From NCBI RefSeq assembly GCF_004364245.1, contig NZ_SOAV01000010.1, positions 62,001 to 126,000 on the forward strand: a stretch of 64,000 nt of DNA, read 5' to 3'. Source of the stretch: Streptomyces sp. BK208. GTDB taxonomy: Bacteria > Actinomycetota > Actinomycetes > Streptomycetales > Streptomycetaceae. This document shows, one piece after another, positions 1 through 8,778 of the stretch. The notes below the pieces were generated by a model. It saw nothing but the letters and a program-made list of their open reading frames with translations. It made no database searches and was not told the origin of the DNA. The first letter of the stretch is position 1. Every line of letters starts with the position of its first letter. Both the position numbers and the translations under genes were made by a program.

Positions 1-1
1 C

Positions 2-289
2 CTCCCCGCCGGAGTCGAGAGCCTGAAGCCGGGGCAGCGCGTCGAGTTCGGAGTCGTCGCCGGGCAGCGCGGGGACCAGGCCCTCTCGCTGGCCCTGCTC
101 GACCCGGCACCCTCGGTCGCGGCCGCGCAGCGCAAGAAGCCGGACGAGCTTGCCTCCATCGTGCAGGACCTGACGACCCTTCTGGAGAACATCACGCCGA
201 TGCTGGAGCGCGGCCGCTACCCGGAGAAGACGGCGGGCAAGAAGATCGCCGGGCTGCTCCGCGCGGTCGCCGACCAGCTCGACGTCTGA
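2..289 (+). CDS. Cold-shock domain protein, C-terminal part (5' end outside window)
   Basis: Reading from base 2 gives 95 residues to the TGA at 287-289. The first roughly 30 residues (SLKPGQRVEFGVVAGQRGDQA, then a short hydrophobic strand) look like the last strands of a nucleic-acid-binding cold-shock beta barrel. They are followed by a charged helical extension ending DQLDV. Streptomyces has CspA-like proteins of about 127 residues with exactly this kind of C-terminal tail, probably an RNA chaperone. The start and the RNP1/RNP2 motifs lie upstream of the window, so the assignment rests on the tail and genomic position only. Confidence 0.75.
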   Translation, partial: LPAGVESLKPGQRVEFGVVAGQRGDQALSLALLDPAPSVAAAQRKKPDELASIVQDLTTLLENITPMLERGRYPEKTAGKKIAGLLRAVADQLDV

Positions 290-308
290 CCCTCCCGCCC
301 CGCTCGTC

Positions 309-1157
309 CTACGGGAACGCCAGCGCGTCCGGGCCGAGGGCCGGTACCAGTCCCTCGGCCGCCGCGCGGGTCAGCAGGCCCCGGATCGCCGCGTAGCCGT
401 CCTCGCCGAGGTCGGCGGTGAACTCGTTGACGTACAGCCCGATGTGCTGGTCGGCGACGGCCGGGTCCATCTCCTGGGCGTGCTCCATGACGTACGGGCG
501 GGATGCCTCCGGATCGTCCCAGGCCGCGCGGACGGACGTCCGGACGGCCTCGGCCAGGCGGGTCAGCGTCTCCTCGCCCAGGGACCGCCTGGCGATGATC
601 GCGCCGAGCGGGATCGGCAGCCCGGTGGTCCGCTCCCAGTGCTCGCCCAGGTCGGCGAGCTTGTGCAGCCCGTAGTTCTGGTACGTGAAGCGTGCCTCGT
701 GGATCACGAGTCCCGCGTCGACCTTCCCGTCCCGCACGGCCGGCATGATCTCGTGGAAGGGCATCACCACGATCTCGCCGACCCCGCCGGGCACCGTGTC
801 CGCCGCCCAGAGGCGGAACAGGAGGTAGGCGGTCGACGTCTCGCTCGGCACCGCGACCGTGCGTCCACGTAGGTCGGCGTCCGCCTGACGGGTCAGGACC
901 AGCGGTCCGCAGCCCCGGCCCAGCGCACCGCCGCAGGGCAGCAGGGCCCAGTCGTCCAGGACGTACGGCAGCACGGCGTACGACACCTTCAGCACGTCGA
1001 ACTCGCCGCGTTCGGCCATGCCGTTGGTGATGTCGATGTCCGCGAAGGTCACGTCGAGGGCGGGGCCGTCCGGGACCCGGCCGTGGGCCAGGGCGTCGAA
1101 GACGAAGGTGTCGTTCGGGCAGGGGGAGTACGCGATCCGCAAAGTGTCAGCGCTCAT
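309..1157 (-). CDS. mqnD: 1,4-dihydroxy-6-naphthoate synthase MqnD (menaquinone futalosine pathway)
   Basis: 282 residues, the normal length for MqnD, which converts cyclic de-hypoxanthine futalosine to 1,4-dihydroxy-6-naphthoate. The N-terminus carries the family signature YSPCPNDTFVFDALAHG, and the rest has the bilobal periplasmic-binding-protein-like fold typical of MqnA/MqnD, with no signal peptide. The ATG at 1157 overlaps the end of mqnB by 11 bases, so the two genes are translationally coupled. mqnA and mqnC, needed for the rest of the pathway, are not in this window, which matches the scattered mqn genes of Streptomyces. It converges on the cold-shock gene. Confidence 0.95.
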   Translation of the reverse strand: MSADTLRIAYSPCPNDTFVFDALAHGRVPDGPALDVTFADIDITNGMAERGEFDVLKVSYAVLPYVLDDWALLPCGGALGRGCGPLVLTRQADADLRGRTVAVPSETSTAYLLFRLWAADTVPGGVGEIVVMPFHEIMPAVRDGKVDAGLVIHEARFTYQNYGLHKLADLGEHWERTTGLPIPLGAIIARRSLGEETLTRLAEAVRTSVRAAWDDPEASRPYVMEHAQEMDPAVADQHIGLYVNEFTADLGEDGYAAIRGLLTRAAAEGLVPALGPDALAFP

Positions 1158-1854
1158 GTGGGTTCCAACTCGTGAGGACGGGGGCGAGCTTCCCGAAGGC
1201 GTCCGTCAGGGCCGCGAGTGCCTCGCCGATGCGCCAGGCGGCGCGGTCGCGCGGGCCGACCGGGTTGGAGACCGCGCGCAGTTCCAGCACCGGCACGCCG
1301 TGCGCGGCGGCGGCCTCGGCGACGCCGAAGCCCTCCATCGCCTCGGCGAGGGCGTTCGGGTGGCGCTCGCGCAGCAGCGCGGCGCGCCGGGCGGTGCCGG
1401 TGACCGTGGACCCGGTCAGGACGGTGCCGGGGCGGGCGCCGGTCGCGGCGGCGACGGCGGCGACGAGGCCGGCCGGCGGGCGGTGGGTGACGGTGCCGAA
1501 GCCGAGGTCGGTGACCGGAAGGAAGCCGTCGGCGGTCTCGGCGCCCAGATCGGCCGCGGTGACGGCGTCGGCGACGACGAGCGAGCCGACGGGGGCGTGC
1601 GGGGCGAAGCCGCCGCCGATGCCGGCCGAGACGACCAGGTTGTAGGGCGTACCGTCGAGGGCCGCGGCGGTCAGGGCGGCGGCGGTGGAGGCGGCGGCGA
1701 GGGCCGGGCCGACTCCGGCGGCCAGCAGGTCCCAGCCCTCCGGCAGCCGGTGCAGGACGATCCCCGGGCGGGGCACCCGAGCGCCCGGGGCGGGGAAGGC
1801 CCCGGCCACCGCGTCCCGTTCGGCGGGGACCGCGGTGGCCACGAGGAGGCGCAC
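1147..1854 (-). CDS. mqnB: Futalosine hydrolase MqnB
   Basis: About 235 residues of the nucleoside phosphorylase/hydrolase fold (VVSAGIGGGFAP in the middle; the MEGFGVAEAAAAHGVPVLELRAVSN stretch carries the purine-nucleosidase motif with its glutamate). It removes hypoxanthine from futalosine, one step before MqnC and MqnD. I chose the GTG at 1854 (MRLLVATAVPAERDAV) because homologues begin there and an AAGGA lies upstream. A GTG at 1893 is in frame but would overlap the upstream gene by 28 bases. Coupled to mqnD by an 11-base overlap. Confidence 0.92.
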   Translation of the reverse strand: MRLLVATAVPAERDAVAGAFPAPGARVPRPGIVLHRLPEGWDLLAAGVGPALAAASTAAALTAAALDGTPYNLVVSAGIGGGFAPHAPVGSLVVADAVTAADLGAETADGFLPVTDLGFGTVTHRPPAGLVAAVAAATGARPGTVLTGSTVTGTARRAALLRERHPNALAEAMEGFGVAEAAAAHGVPVLELRAVSNPVGPRDRAAWRIGEALAALTDAFGKLAPVLTSWNPHER

Positions 1855-1865
1855 GGGGGACGTGG

Positions 1866-2375
1866 TCAGTCCTTCTTGAGCTTGAAGACCCACACGCCGG
1901 TGATCTTCTGGCTCTCGTCCTTGCCGTCACGGGCGGCGACGGCGACGTTCGTCGAGTTGCCCTTGGCGCCGTACTGCGCGTTGAAGAACACGCTGCCCGG
2001 CACGGTGCGGTAGGTCTTGTCGCTGTCCTCGACCAGCTGCTGACCGTTCATCAGGATCGTCCAGTGCTTGTCGGCGATGTCGGGGTCGACGCCGAAGCGC
2101 ACGGTCTCGTCCTGGTCGACGGTGATGGACTTCGCGTCCTTGTCCTGCAGGCACTTGTCGATCTCGTCGGCCGAGAGGGTCTTGCCCTCTCCTCCGCAGG
2201 TGGCCTCGGAGCTGACCGAGTCACTGCCGACCGTGATCGTCGAGATCGGGGTCGGCTCGTCACAGGCCGACAGCAGGAGCAGTCCGGCGGACACGGCGCC
2301 TGCGGCGGCGACGGCGCGGCGGCGGCGCACAACGCGGTGTCCGAGAGCGGCGGTGCCGCGGGGCAACGTGGTCAT
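1866..2375 (-). CDS. DUF2771 family putative lipoprotein
   Basis: 169 residues. The N-terminus has arginines (RRRRAVAAAG), a hydrophobic stretch and the lipobox LLSAC, so the mature protein should be a lipoprotein anchored at residue 38 or so. The remainder is polar and probably beta-rich, with two cysteines (ATCGGEG and KCLQD). It resembles the actinobacterial DUF2771 family, whose function is unknown. It lies immediately upstream of mqnB on the same strand, with almost no gap, so the two may be co-transcribed; this does not by itself tie it to menaquinone synthesis. Confidence 0.8.
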   Translation of the reverse strand: MTTLPRGTAALGHRVVRRRRAVAAAGAVSAGLLLLSACDEPTPISTITVGSDSVSSEATCGGEGKTLSADEIDKCLQDKDAKSITVDQDETVRFGVDPDIADKHWTILMNGQQLVEDSDKTYRTVPGSVFFNAQYGAKGNSTNVAVAARDGKDESQKITGVWVFKLKKD

Positions 2376-2433
2376 GGCGGAAGGCTATACGGCGGCCCAG
2401 CCGCGCCCCCCACCTGGGTACGGCGTGGCGTGG

Positions 2434-3825
2434 TCACGCCACCCTCGGCCGAGTCCTTCCCCCGTGCCGGGCGGAGTCGAGCAGCCCCCGTACGGTCGTC
2501 AGCCACCCGGCGGCGATGATCGCGGCGGCCACCGAAAGGCCCAGCGTGCCGTTGAGCGGCAGCACGATGCCGACGGCGCCGCCGAGCACCCAGGAGACCT
2601 GGAGCAGCGTCTCCGAGCGGGCGAACGCCGACGTGCGCACCTGTTCCGGCACGTCCCGCTGGATCAGCGCGTCCAGGCACAGCTTGGCCAGCGCCTGCGC
2701 GAATCCGGCGACCGCCGCCAGGCACGCCACCAGGAAGGCGCTGAAGAACACCGCGGTGACCGTCGCCGTGCCCACCACGACCGCGACCACCGTCACGATG
2801 ATGATCTCCGGCGCCCGGGACCGCAGCCACGCGCCGACGGCCGTGCCCAGCGCGTTGCCCGCGCCGGCCGCGACGCCGACGATGCCCAGCGACACCGCGG
2901 CGCTCTGGCCGGTCAGCGGGTGCACCCGCAGCAGGAAGGCCAGGAAGAAGATCAGGAAGCCGGTCAGGCAGCGGATGCCGGCGTTGGCGGCCAGCGCGTG
3001 CGTCACCGCCGGGCCCACCGTGCGCAGCCCGGGACGCCTGCCCCGCTTGCGCAGCGGCCCCGGCAGGTGCTCCTCGTCCGCCGCGAGCAGCGCCCGGTCC
3101 TCGCCGCGCGCGGAGTCCACCTTCCGGGGCAGCGTGAACGACAGCACGGTGCCCGCCACGAAGATCACGAAGGCTCCGTACAGCGGCCATCGCGGTCCCA
3201 CCTGCTGGAGTCCCGCGCCGATCGGCGCGGCGACGCCGGTGGCCAGCAGTCCGCACAGGGTGACCCGCGAGTTCGCCTTCACCAGGGAGATCCGGGGCGG
3301 CAGCAGCCGCGGCACCACCGCGCTCCTGACCACGCCGTACGCCTTGGAGGCGACCAGCACGCCCAGCGCGGCCGGGTACAGCTCGATCCCGCCGGTGGCG
3401 ACCGCCCCGGACAGCACCAGCGCGAGCAGCGCCCGGACGCCCATCGCGCAGGCCATCGCCGCGCGGCGGCCGTGCGGCAGCCGGTCCAGGAGCGGACCGA
3501 TCACCGGCGCGAGGAGGGTGAACGGCGCCATGGTGATGGCGAGGTACAGGGCGACCCGGCCGCGCGCCTCGTCGGTGGGGACGGAGAAGAAGACGGTGGA
3601 GGCGAGCGCGACGGTGATCATGACGTCGCCCGCGCCGTTCACCCCGTGCAGTTCGATCAGCTTGCCGAGGCCCGACTCGCCCGCGCCGTGCGCGTGGGTC
3701 GCCCGGCGGATGCCGCGCGCGGTGCCGGTCACCGGCAGGCGCAGCACCCGGCCGACCGCACGGAACCGGGAGCCGGGGCCGCGCCCACGGCTCCCGCGCT
3801 TGAACTCCGTCCGTGCGGCTGCCAC
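2434..3825 (-). CDS. MFS transporter
   Basis: 463 residues from a GTG at 3825. After a basic 60-residue N-terminal extension come about twelve hydrophobic segments. The LDRLPHGRRAAMACAMGVRALLA stretch after the second segment is the MFS loop 2-3 motif (D-R-x-P-x-G-R-R). The central loop PRKVDSARGEDRALLAADE separates the two six-helix halves. The substrate cannot be told from sequence. It sits upstream of the DUF2771 gene on the same strand, 58 bases away. Confidence 0.85.
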   Translation of the reverse strand: MAAARTEFKRGSRGRGPGSRFRAVGRVLRLPVTGTARGIRRATHAHGAGESGLGKLIELHGVNGAGDVMITVALASTVFFSVPTDEARGRVALYLAITMAPFTLLAPVIGPLLDRLPHGRRAAMACAMGVRALLALVLSGAVATGGIELYPAALGVLVASKAYGVVRSAVVPRLLPPRISLVKANSRVTLCGLLATGVAAPIGAGLQQVGPRWPLYGAFVIFVAGTVLSFTLPRKVDSARGEDRALLAADEEHLPGPLRKRGRRPGLRTVGPAVTHALAANAGIRCLTGFLIFFLAFLLRVHPLTGQSAAVSLGIVGVAAGAGNALGTAVGAWLRSRAPEIIIVTVVAVVVGTATVTAVFFSAFLVACLAAVAGFAQALAKLCLDALIQRDVPEQVRTSAFARSETLLQVSWVLGGAVGIVLPLNGTLGLSVAAAIIAAGWLTTVRGLLDSARHGGRTRPRVA

Positions 3826-4168
3826 CCCGTCATAGTGCCCCGTTCACGGCGGCTGTAGCGTCGATACGGCACGTATGGCGGTGATCGAGTCGGGTGACAG
3901 GGACGCCGGCACGGCGCGGATCGCCGGACCGTTGTCCGCCGAAACTCCCGTCGGTGTAGGCCCAGGGCACATGAGCAGGTAGCGTGCGTAGCGCGCCGTG
4001 GCGAACGTTCTCGGCCGCGCGCCGTACGGCCATCCCGCAGAATGGATGACGTAGGTGCGCCCGAGCGCGACTGGGCGCGGACGTCGACGCGGTCCACAGG
4101 TCCGCTCCGTCCGCCTCTCGCAGGAAGCGGCGCACTCGTGAGACGGCGTATGGAGAGAAGCGATACCT
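3826..4168. other. Intergenic region between divergent MFS and DUF3027 genes
   Basis: 343 bases without a convincing gene on either strand. It must contain the two divergent promoters. I see no clear sigma-70 type pair, no hairpin followed by T-rich sequence and no tandem repeat. Confidence 0.5.
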
Positions 4169-5095
4169 GTGAGCGCAGCGACAACGCGAAGCCGCACCCC
4201 TGACCGCCTGTGCGCCGAGGCCGTCGACCTCGCCCGCGCCGCAGCCGAGGAGGTCGCCGCCCCCGGCATCGTCGGCGAGCACGAGGGCATGGTGTCGGAG
4301 GGCGACCGGGTCGTCACCCACTACTTCGCCTGCAAGGAGATGGGATACCGGGGCTGGCGCTGGGCCGTGACGGTGGCCCGGGCCTCCCGCGCCAAGATCG
4401 TCACGGTGGACGAGGCGGTGCTGCTGCCCGGCCCCGACGCGCTGCTGGCCCCCGAGTGGGTGCCGTGGAGCGAGCGGCTGCGCCCCGGCGACATGGGCCC
4501 CGGTGACCTGCTGCCCACCGACGCGGAGGACCTGCGTCTGGAGCCCGGCTGGACCGGCGAGGACGAGCCGCCGCCGAACTCCGTCGTCTCGCACGAGATG
4601 GCCGACCTGGTCGAGGCCGAGGACGCCGAGGTGACCGCCGGGCCGCCCGCGGAGCTGTCGGCCGTTCCGGCCCGCGGCACCATCTCGGCGGTCGCCGAGG
4701 AGCTGGGCCTGCGCCGCACCCGGGTGCTGTCCCGGTACGGCCTGCACGTCGCGGCCGACCGCTGGGAGGAGGGCTACGGCCCGAAGACCGCGATGGCCCA
4801 GGCGGCCCCCGCCTCCTGCGTCAGCTGCGGGTTCCTCGCCCGCATCGGCGGTTCGCTCGGGCAGGCCTTCGGGGTGTGCGCCAACGAGTTCTCCCCGGCC
4901 GACGGCCACGTCGTGTCGCTGGCCTACGGCTGCGGCGGGCACTCCGAGGCGGCCGTCATGCCGAAGCCGCCGCGGGTGGCTCCGCCGGTGATCGACGAGA
5001 CGCGGGTGGATCCGTTCCCGCTGCGGCCGGCCGCGGACTCGGGTTCCGTGCCGGTGGGTGAGGACCAGGACTCGGCGGAGCTGGGGCACTCGTAA
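4169..5095 (+). CDS. DUF3027 domain protein
   Basis: 308 residues starting at GTG. Residues about 10-85 hold the conserved DUF3027 core (TRSRTPDRLCAEAVDLARAA, YRGWRWAVTVARA, LLPGPDALLAPEWVPW). The C-terminal half includes a short Cys-rich patch (PASCVSCGFLARIGGSLG ... FGVCANEFSPADGHVVSLAYGCGGHSE), which could bind a metal. No signal peptide or membrane segment. The family is conserved in actinobacteria and has no established function. The gene stands alone, divergent from the MFS gene. Confidence 0.88.
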   Translation: MSAATTRSRTPDRLCAEAVDLARAAAEEVAAPGIVGEHEGMVSEGDRVVTHYFACKEMGYRGWRWAVTVARASRAKIVTVDEAVLLPGPDALLAPEWVPWSERLRPGDMGPGDLLPTDAEDLRLEPGWTGEDEPPPNSVVSHEMADLVEAEDAEVTAGPPAELSAVPARGTISAVAEELGLRRTRVLSRYGLHVAADRWEEGYGPKTAMAQAAPASCVSCGFLARIGGSLGQAFGVCANEFSPADGHVVSLAYGCGGHSEAAVMPKPPRVAPPVIDETRVDPFPLRPAADSGSVPVGEDQDSAELGHS

Positions 5096-5124
5096 GGGGC
5101 GGGGGCGTCCCTCGGCGGGGCGGC

Positions 5125-5194
5125 TCGGGTGCGGGGGCGTTCTCCGGTGCGGGTGGGTTCTCCGGTGCGGGTGCGTTCTCCGGTGCGGGTGCGT
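5125..5194. repeat. 18-bp tandem repeat (3 copies plus a degenerate one)
   Basis: The unit TCTCCGGTGCGGGTGCGT occurs at 5141-5158 (one change), 5159-5176 and 5177-5194, preceded by a degenerate copy from about 5125. It lies just 3' of the DUF3027 gene in non-coding sequence. Confidence 0.85.
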
Positions 5195-5207
5195 TGCGGC
5201 TCGCGTC

Positions 5208-5226
5208 CCGGGGGCTGTGCCCCCGG
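5208..5226. terminator. GC-rich hairpin, putative terminator
   Basis: An 8-bp stem built from CGGGGGC and GCCCCCG plus one flanking pair around a TGT loop. It lies about 110 bases after the DUF3027 stop. There is no U-tract, which is usual for Streptomyces terminators. The same hairpin commonly begins a dispersed intergenic element in this genus. Confidence 0.55.
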
Positions 5227-5250
5227 ACCCCCCTTCGGCCTTGACGGCCT

Positions 5251-5392
5251 CGTCCTCAAACGCCGGACGGGCTGGATGATGCCGGCCGGGTTGCCGGGTT
5301 GCCGGGTTGCCGGGTTGCCGGGTTGCCGGGCCGCCGTGGGGCCTTGGCGGGCTCGTCCTCGGACGCCGGACGGGCTGGATGATGCCGGCCGG
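5251..5392. repeat. Dispersed Streptomyces intergenic element, two copies around a 5 x 8-bp array
   Basis: Two 39-bp copies, 5251-5289 and 5354-5392, differ only at CAAA versus CGGA near their starts; both contain CGCCGGACGGGCTGGATGAT. Between them, 5286-5325 is five exact copies of CCGGGTTG. I recognise the core as a repeat scattered through intergenic regions of many Streptomyces genomes; its role is unknown. Confidence 0.8.
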
Positions 5393-5492
5393 GGCTGCGA
5401 GGGGCCGGGCGCGGACACCGGTGCGCGATCTGCGTTCCGTCGGGTGAGTGCCGGGGCGGTACCTTCGTGGTCCGTCGATGAGGAGAGTCACC

Positions 5493-8400
5493 GTGAGCAT
5501 GTTCGTACGGCCTGCCGCCGAGGGTGCCGATCCGTTCGGTACGGCACGTCTGCGGCGCGGGGTGCTGGACGCCTGGGCCACCAGCCCGGCCCGGTTCCGT
5601 GAGGACGCCAACGCGGAGGAGGACCTCGTCCTCGGCGGTTACCGCGACCGGCTGGTCGTCGAGCTCGCGCAGAACGCCGCCGACGCCGCCGCGCGCTCCG
5701 GCGTGCCGGGACGGCTCCGGCTCACCCTGCGCGACGGTGTCCTCGTCGCCGCCAACACCGGGGCCCCGCTGGACGCGAGCGGCGTCGAGTCGCTGGTCAC
5801 CCTGCGCGCCTCCGCCAAGCGGGACGCGGCACCCGGTTCGGTCGGCCGGTTCGGGGTCGGCTTCGCCGCCGTGCTGGCCGTCACCGACGAGCCCGCCGTC
5901 GTCGGCCGGCACGGAGGGGTGCGCTGGTCGCTCGCCGAGGCCCGCGACCTGGCCGCCGACACCGCCCGGCACAGTCCCGGCCTCGGGGACGAGATCCGGC
6001 GGCGCGACGGACACGTCCCGCTGCTGCGGCTGCCGTTCCCCGCCGAGGGCAGCGCCCCCGACCCCTACGACACGGCCGTCATCCTGCCGCTGCGCGACAC
6101 GGCCGCCGCCGACCTCGCCGAACGGCTCCTGCACGCCGTGGACGACGCCCTGCTCCTCGCCCTGCCGGGCCTGGCGGAGGTCGTGGTCGAGGCCGGGGAC
6201 GAGGTCCGCACCCTCACCCGCCGCGACGAGGACGGGCTGACCGTCGTGGAGGACTCCCGGCAGGGCGTCACCCGCTGGCGCACCGCCGCCGCGCACGGCC
6301 CGCTCACCCCCGACCTCCTGGCCGACCGGCCGGTGGAGGAGCGGCTGCGCCCCCACTGGTCCGTGACCTGGGCGGTGCCCGTCGACGCCGACGGCGCCCC
6401 CGCGCGCCCCGGCACCAGCCCCGTGGTCCACGCGCCCACGCCCAGCGACGAGCCGCTCGGGGTGCCCGCGCTGCTCATCGCGTCCTTCCCGCTGGACGCC
6501 ACCCGCCGGCACGCCGCGCCGGGACCGCTGACGGACTTCCTGACGGAGCGGGCCGCCGACGCCTACGCCGGACTGCTCGCCGACTGGCGGCCGGTCTCCG
6601 CCGGCCTCGTCGACCTGGTGCCCGGCGCGCTGGGCCGGGGCGAGCTGGACGGTGCGCTGCGGCAGGCGATCCTCGCCCGGCTCCCCCGTACCTCCTTCCT
6701 GCCGCCCGCCCTTCCCTCCGGCGGACGGGACGCGGAGGACGACCTCCCGGAGTCGCTGCGGCCCCGCGACGCCGAAGTGGTGGAGGGCGCGGGCGCCGAC
6801 ACCGTGCGGGTGCTCGCCGAGGTGCTGCCGACCCTGCTGCCCGCCGGTCTCGAACGCCGCGCCGAGCTGCGCACACTGGGCGTGGCCCGGGTGCCGCTGA
6901 CCGACGCGATCGACCGGCTGGCGGGTCTGGAGAAGGCACCCGCCTGGTGGCGCGGCCTCTACGACAGCCTCGCCGGGGTCGACCCCGACCGGCTGTCCGG
7001 GCTGCCGGTGCCCCTGGCCGACGGCCGGACCACGATCGGTCCCCGGCAGGTGCTGCTGCCCTCCCCGGAGGCCGCCTCCCTCGACCCGGAGGTCCTGACC
7101 CGCCTCGGCCTGAAGGTCGCCCACCCCGACGCCACCCACCCGCTGCTCGAGAAGCTCGGTGCACTCCCGGCCACTCCGCGTGCCGTGCTCACCACCCCGC
7201 AGGTCCGGGCCGCCGTCGCCGCATCCCTGGACGACGAGGGCGGCGTCGACTGGGAGGAGGACGCCCTCGACGCCGAGGAACTGGCCGACACCGTCCTCGG
7301 TCTGGTCCGCGACGCCGGACTCGATCCCGGCGACGAGCCCTGGCTGGGCGCCCTCGCCCTGCCCGACGAGGACGGCGAACTCTCCCCGGCGGGCGAACTC
7401 GTCTTCCCCGACGGCCCCTTCGCCCGGGTCATGCGCGAGGACGAACTCGCCGCCGTGGACGCCGAACTCGCCGAGAAGTGGGGCCCCGAGCCGCTGGCCG
7501 CCTGCGGCGTCCTCGTCACCTTCGCCCTGGTCCGGGCCACCGACGTCGTCCTGGACCCCGACGAACTGGAGCCCCGCGAGGGTGACTTCGCCGAGCCCGA
7601 CGACGCGGGACTGCTGGACGCCGTGGACGTGTGGAGCGAGGACGTCCTCGACCGCTTCCCGGACAGCCCCGTCCCGCCGGTCGCCACCGAGATCGTCGCC
7701 GTGCGCGACCTCGACCTCGTGGACGACGCGCACTGGCCGGAGGCCCTCGCCCTGCTGTCCCGGCCGCCGCTGCGCGACGCGCTGATCCAGCCGGTGCGCG
7801 TCCTGCTGCACGACGGCACCCACGAGGTCGTACGGCCGTACACCGCGTGGTGGCTGCGCGGGAACCCGGTGCTGGGCGGCCGCCGCCCGGCCGGACTGCG
7901 CGCCGCGGGCGGCGACCCGCTGCTGCGGGGCCTGTACGACGAGGCCGACGCGACCGGCTTCGAGGACGAGCAGGTCCTGCGGGCGCTGGGCGTGCGCACC
8001 TCCGTCGCCGCCCTCCTCGACGAACCCGGTGGCGCGGCCGAACTCCTGGACCGCCTCGCCGACCCCGGCCGCCCGGTCACCGCCGCCCAACTGCACGCCC
8101 TGTACGGCGCGCTGGCCGAACTGGACCCGGAGCAGGTCACCCTGCCGGACGAGGTACGGGCCGTGGTCGACGGCGAGGTGCGCGTGGTGGACGCCGCCGA
8201 CGCGGTCGTGGTCGACTCGCCCGACCTGCTGCCCTTCACGTCCGGCGTGCCGCTGCTGCCGGTCCGCCCGGCCCGGGCCGCCGAACTGGCGGAGCTGTTC
8301 CAGGTACGGCGGCTGAGCGAGTCGGTCACCGGCCGCGTGGACTCCGAGGGCGTCGAGCACGACGTACCGGAGCCGGTGCGCACGCTGCTCGGGACGCGGA

Positions 8401-8621
8401 CCCCGGCGTGCTACGTGGAGCACGAGGAACTGGTCGTCGACGGCGTGGAGATCGACTGGCGGCTGACCGACGACGGTGCGCTGCACGCGGCGACCCTGGA
8501 GGGCGTGGCCGCGGGCCTGGCCTGGGCGGCCGGGCAGTGGCCGCGCCGCTTCGAGGTCGCGGCGCTGCTGGAGGACGAGTCCCGCACGGAGGAGCTGGCC
8601 AGGGACCGCTGGTTCGACTGA
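5493..8621 (+). CDS. Sacsin/HSP90-like ATPase-domain protein
   Basis: 1042 residues from a GTG at 5493, chosen because AGGAG lies 7 bases upstream. The first roughly 200 residues form a GHKL ATPase domain: the N-box helix ELAQNAADAA supplies the Mg-binding Asn, and GRFGVGFAAVL is the ATP-lid glycine motif. The remaining 800 residues are unrecognised, acidic and Ala/Leu-rich, with no membrane segment. The N-terminal domain resembles the sacsin repeat ATPase found in large chaperone-like and some defence proteins. No partner genes adjoin it, so its substrate and pathway are unknown. Confidence 0.85.
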   Translation: MSMFVRPAAEGADPFGTARLRRGVLDAWATSPARFREDANAEEDLVLGGYRDRLVVELAQNAADAAARSGVPGRLRLTLRDGVLVAANTGAPLDASGVESLVTLRASAKRDAAPGSVGRFGVGFAAVLAVTDEPAVVGRHGGVRWSLAEARDLAADTARHSPGLGDEIRRRDGHVPLLRLPFPAEGSAPDPYDTAVILPLRDTAAADLAERLLHAVDDALLLALPGLAEVVVEAGDEVRTLTRRDEDGLTVVEDSRQGVTRWRTAAAHGPLTPDLLADRPVEERLRPHWSVTWAVPVDADGAPARPGTSPVVHAPTPSDEPLGVPALLIASFPLDATRRHAAPGPLTDFLTERAADAYAGLLADWRPVSAGLVDLVPGALGRGELDGALRQAILARLPRTSFLPPALPSGGRDAEDDLPESLRPRDAEVVEGAGADTVRVLAEVLPTLLPAGLERRAELRTLGVARVPLTDAIDRLAGLEKAPAWWRGLYDSLAGVDPDRLSGLPVPLADGRTTIGPRQVLLPSPEAASLDPEVLTRLGLKVAHPDATHPLLEKLGALPATPRAVLTTPQVRAAVAASLDDEGGVDWEEDALDAEELADTVLGLVRDAGLDPGDEPWLGALALPDEDGELSPAGELVFPDGPFARVMREDELAAVDAELAEKWGPEPLAACGVLVTFALVRATDVVLDPDELEPREGDFAEPDDAGLLDAVDVWSEDVLDRFPDSPVPPVATEIVAVRDLDLVDDAHWPEALALLSRPPLRDALIQPVRVLLHDGTHEVVRPYTAWWLRGNPVLGGRRPAGLRAAGGDPLLRGLYDEADATGFEDEQVLRALGVRTSVAALLDEPGGAAELLDRLADPGRPVTAAQLHALYGALAELDPEQVTLPDEVRAVVDGEVRVVDAADAVVVDSPDLLPFTSGVPLLPVRPARAAELAELFQVRRLSESVTGRVDSEGVEHDVPEPVRTLLGTRTPACYVEHEELVVDGVEIDWRLTDDGALHAATLEGVAAGLAWAAGQWPRRFEVAALLEDESRTEELARDRWFD

Positions 8622-8632
8622 ACCGACCGAAT

Positions 8633-8659
8633 GTGAAGGTGTGCACACATTTTCTTCAC
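8633..8659. promoter_or_regulatory. Nested palindromes, possible operator
   Basis: GTGAAG (8633-8638) is followed at once by the perfect 10-bp palindrome GTGTGCACAC (8639-8648) and, after five A/T-rich bases, by CTTCAC (8654-8659). It lies between the sacsin-like gene and the secreted-protein gene and could be an operator for the latter. No binding protein can be assigned. Confidence 0.35.
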
Positions 8660-8725
8660 GTGACGTACAACCATCGCGCCGCGCCGTGGATCTATGAGGC
8701 GAGTCAGCAGACTCACGACCCTCCG

Positions 8726-8755
8726 GGTCCCGGCGCGGTGACGACCGCCGGGGCC
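8726..8755 (+). terminator. Hairpin terminator after sacsin-like gene
   Basis: A 10-bp stem (GGTCCCGGCG with CGCCGGGGCC, one G-T wobble) around a 10-base loop, followed by CCTT. It lies 105 bases after the sacsin-like stop and 24 bases before the next start, so it may also act in the leader of the secreted protein. Confidence 0.5.
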
Positions 8756-8778
8756 CCTTGTCCTGACGTGGGGAACAC

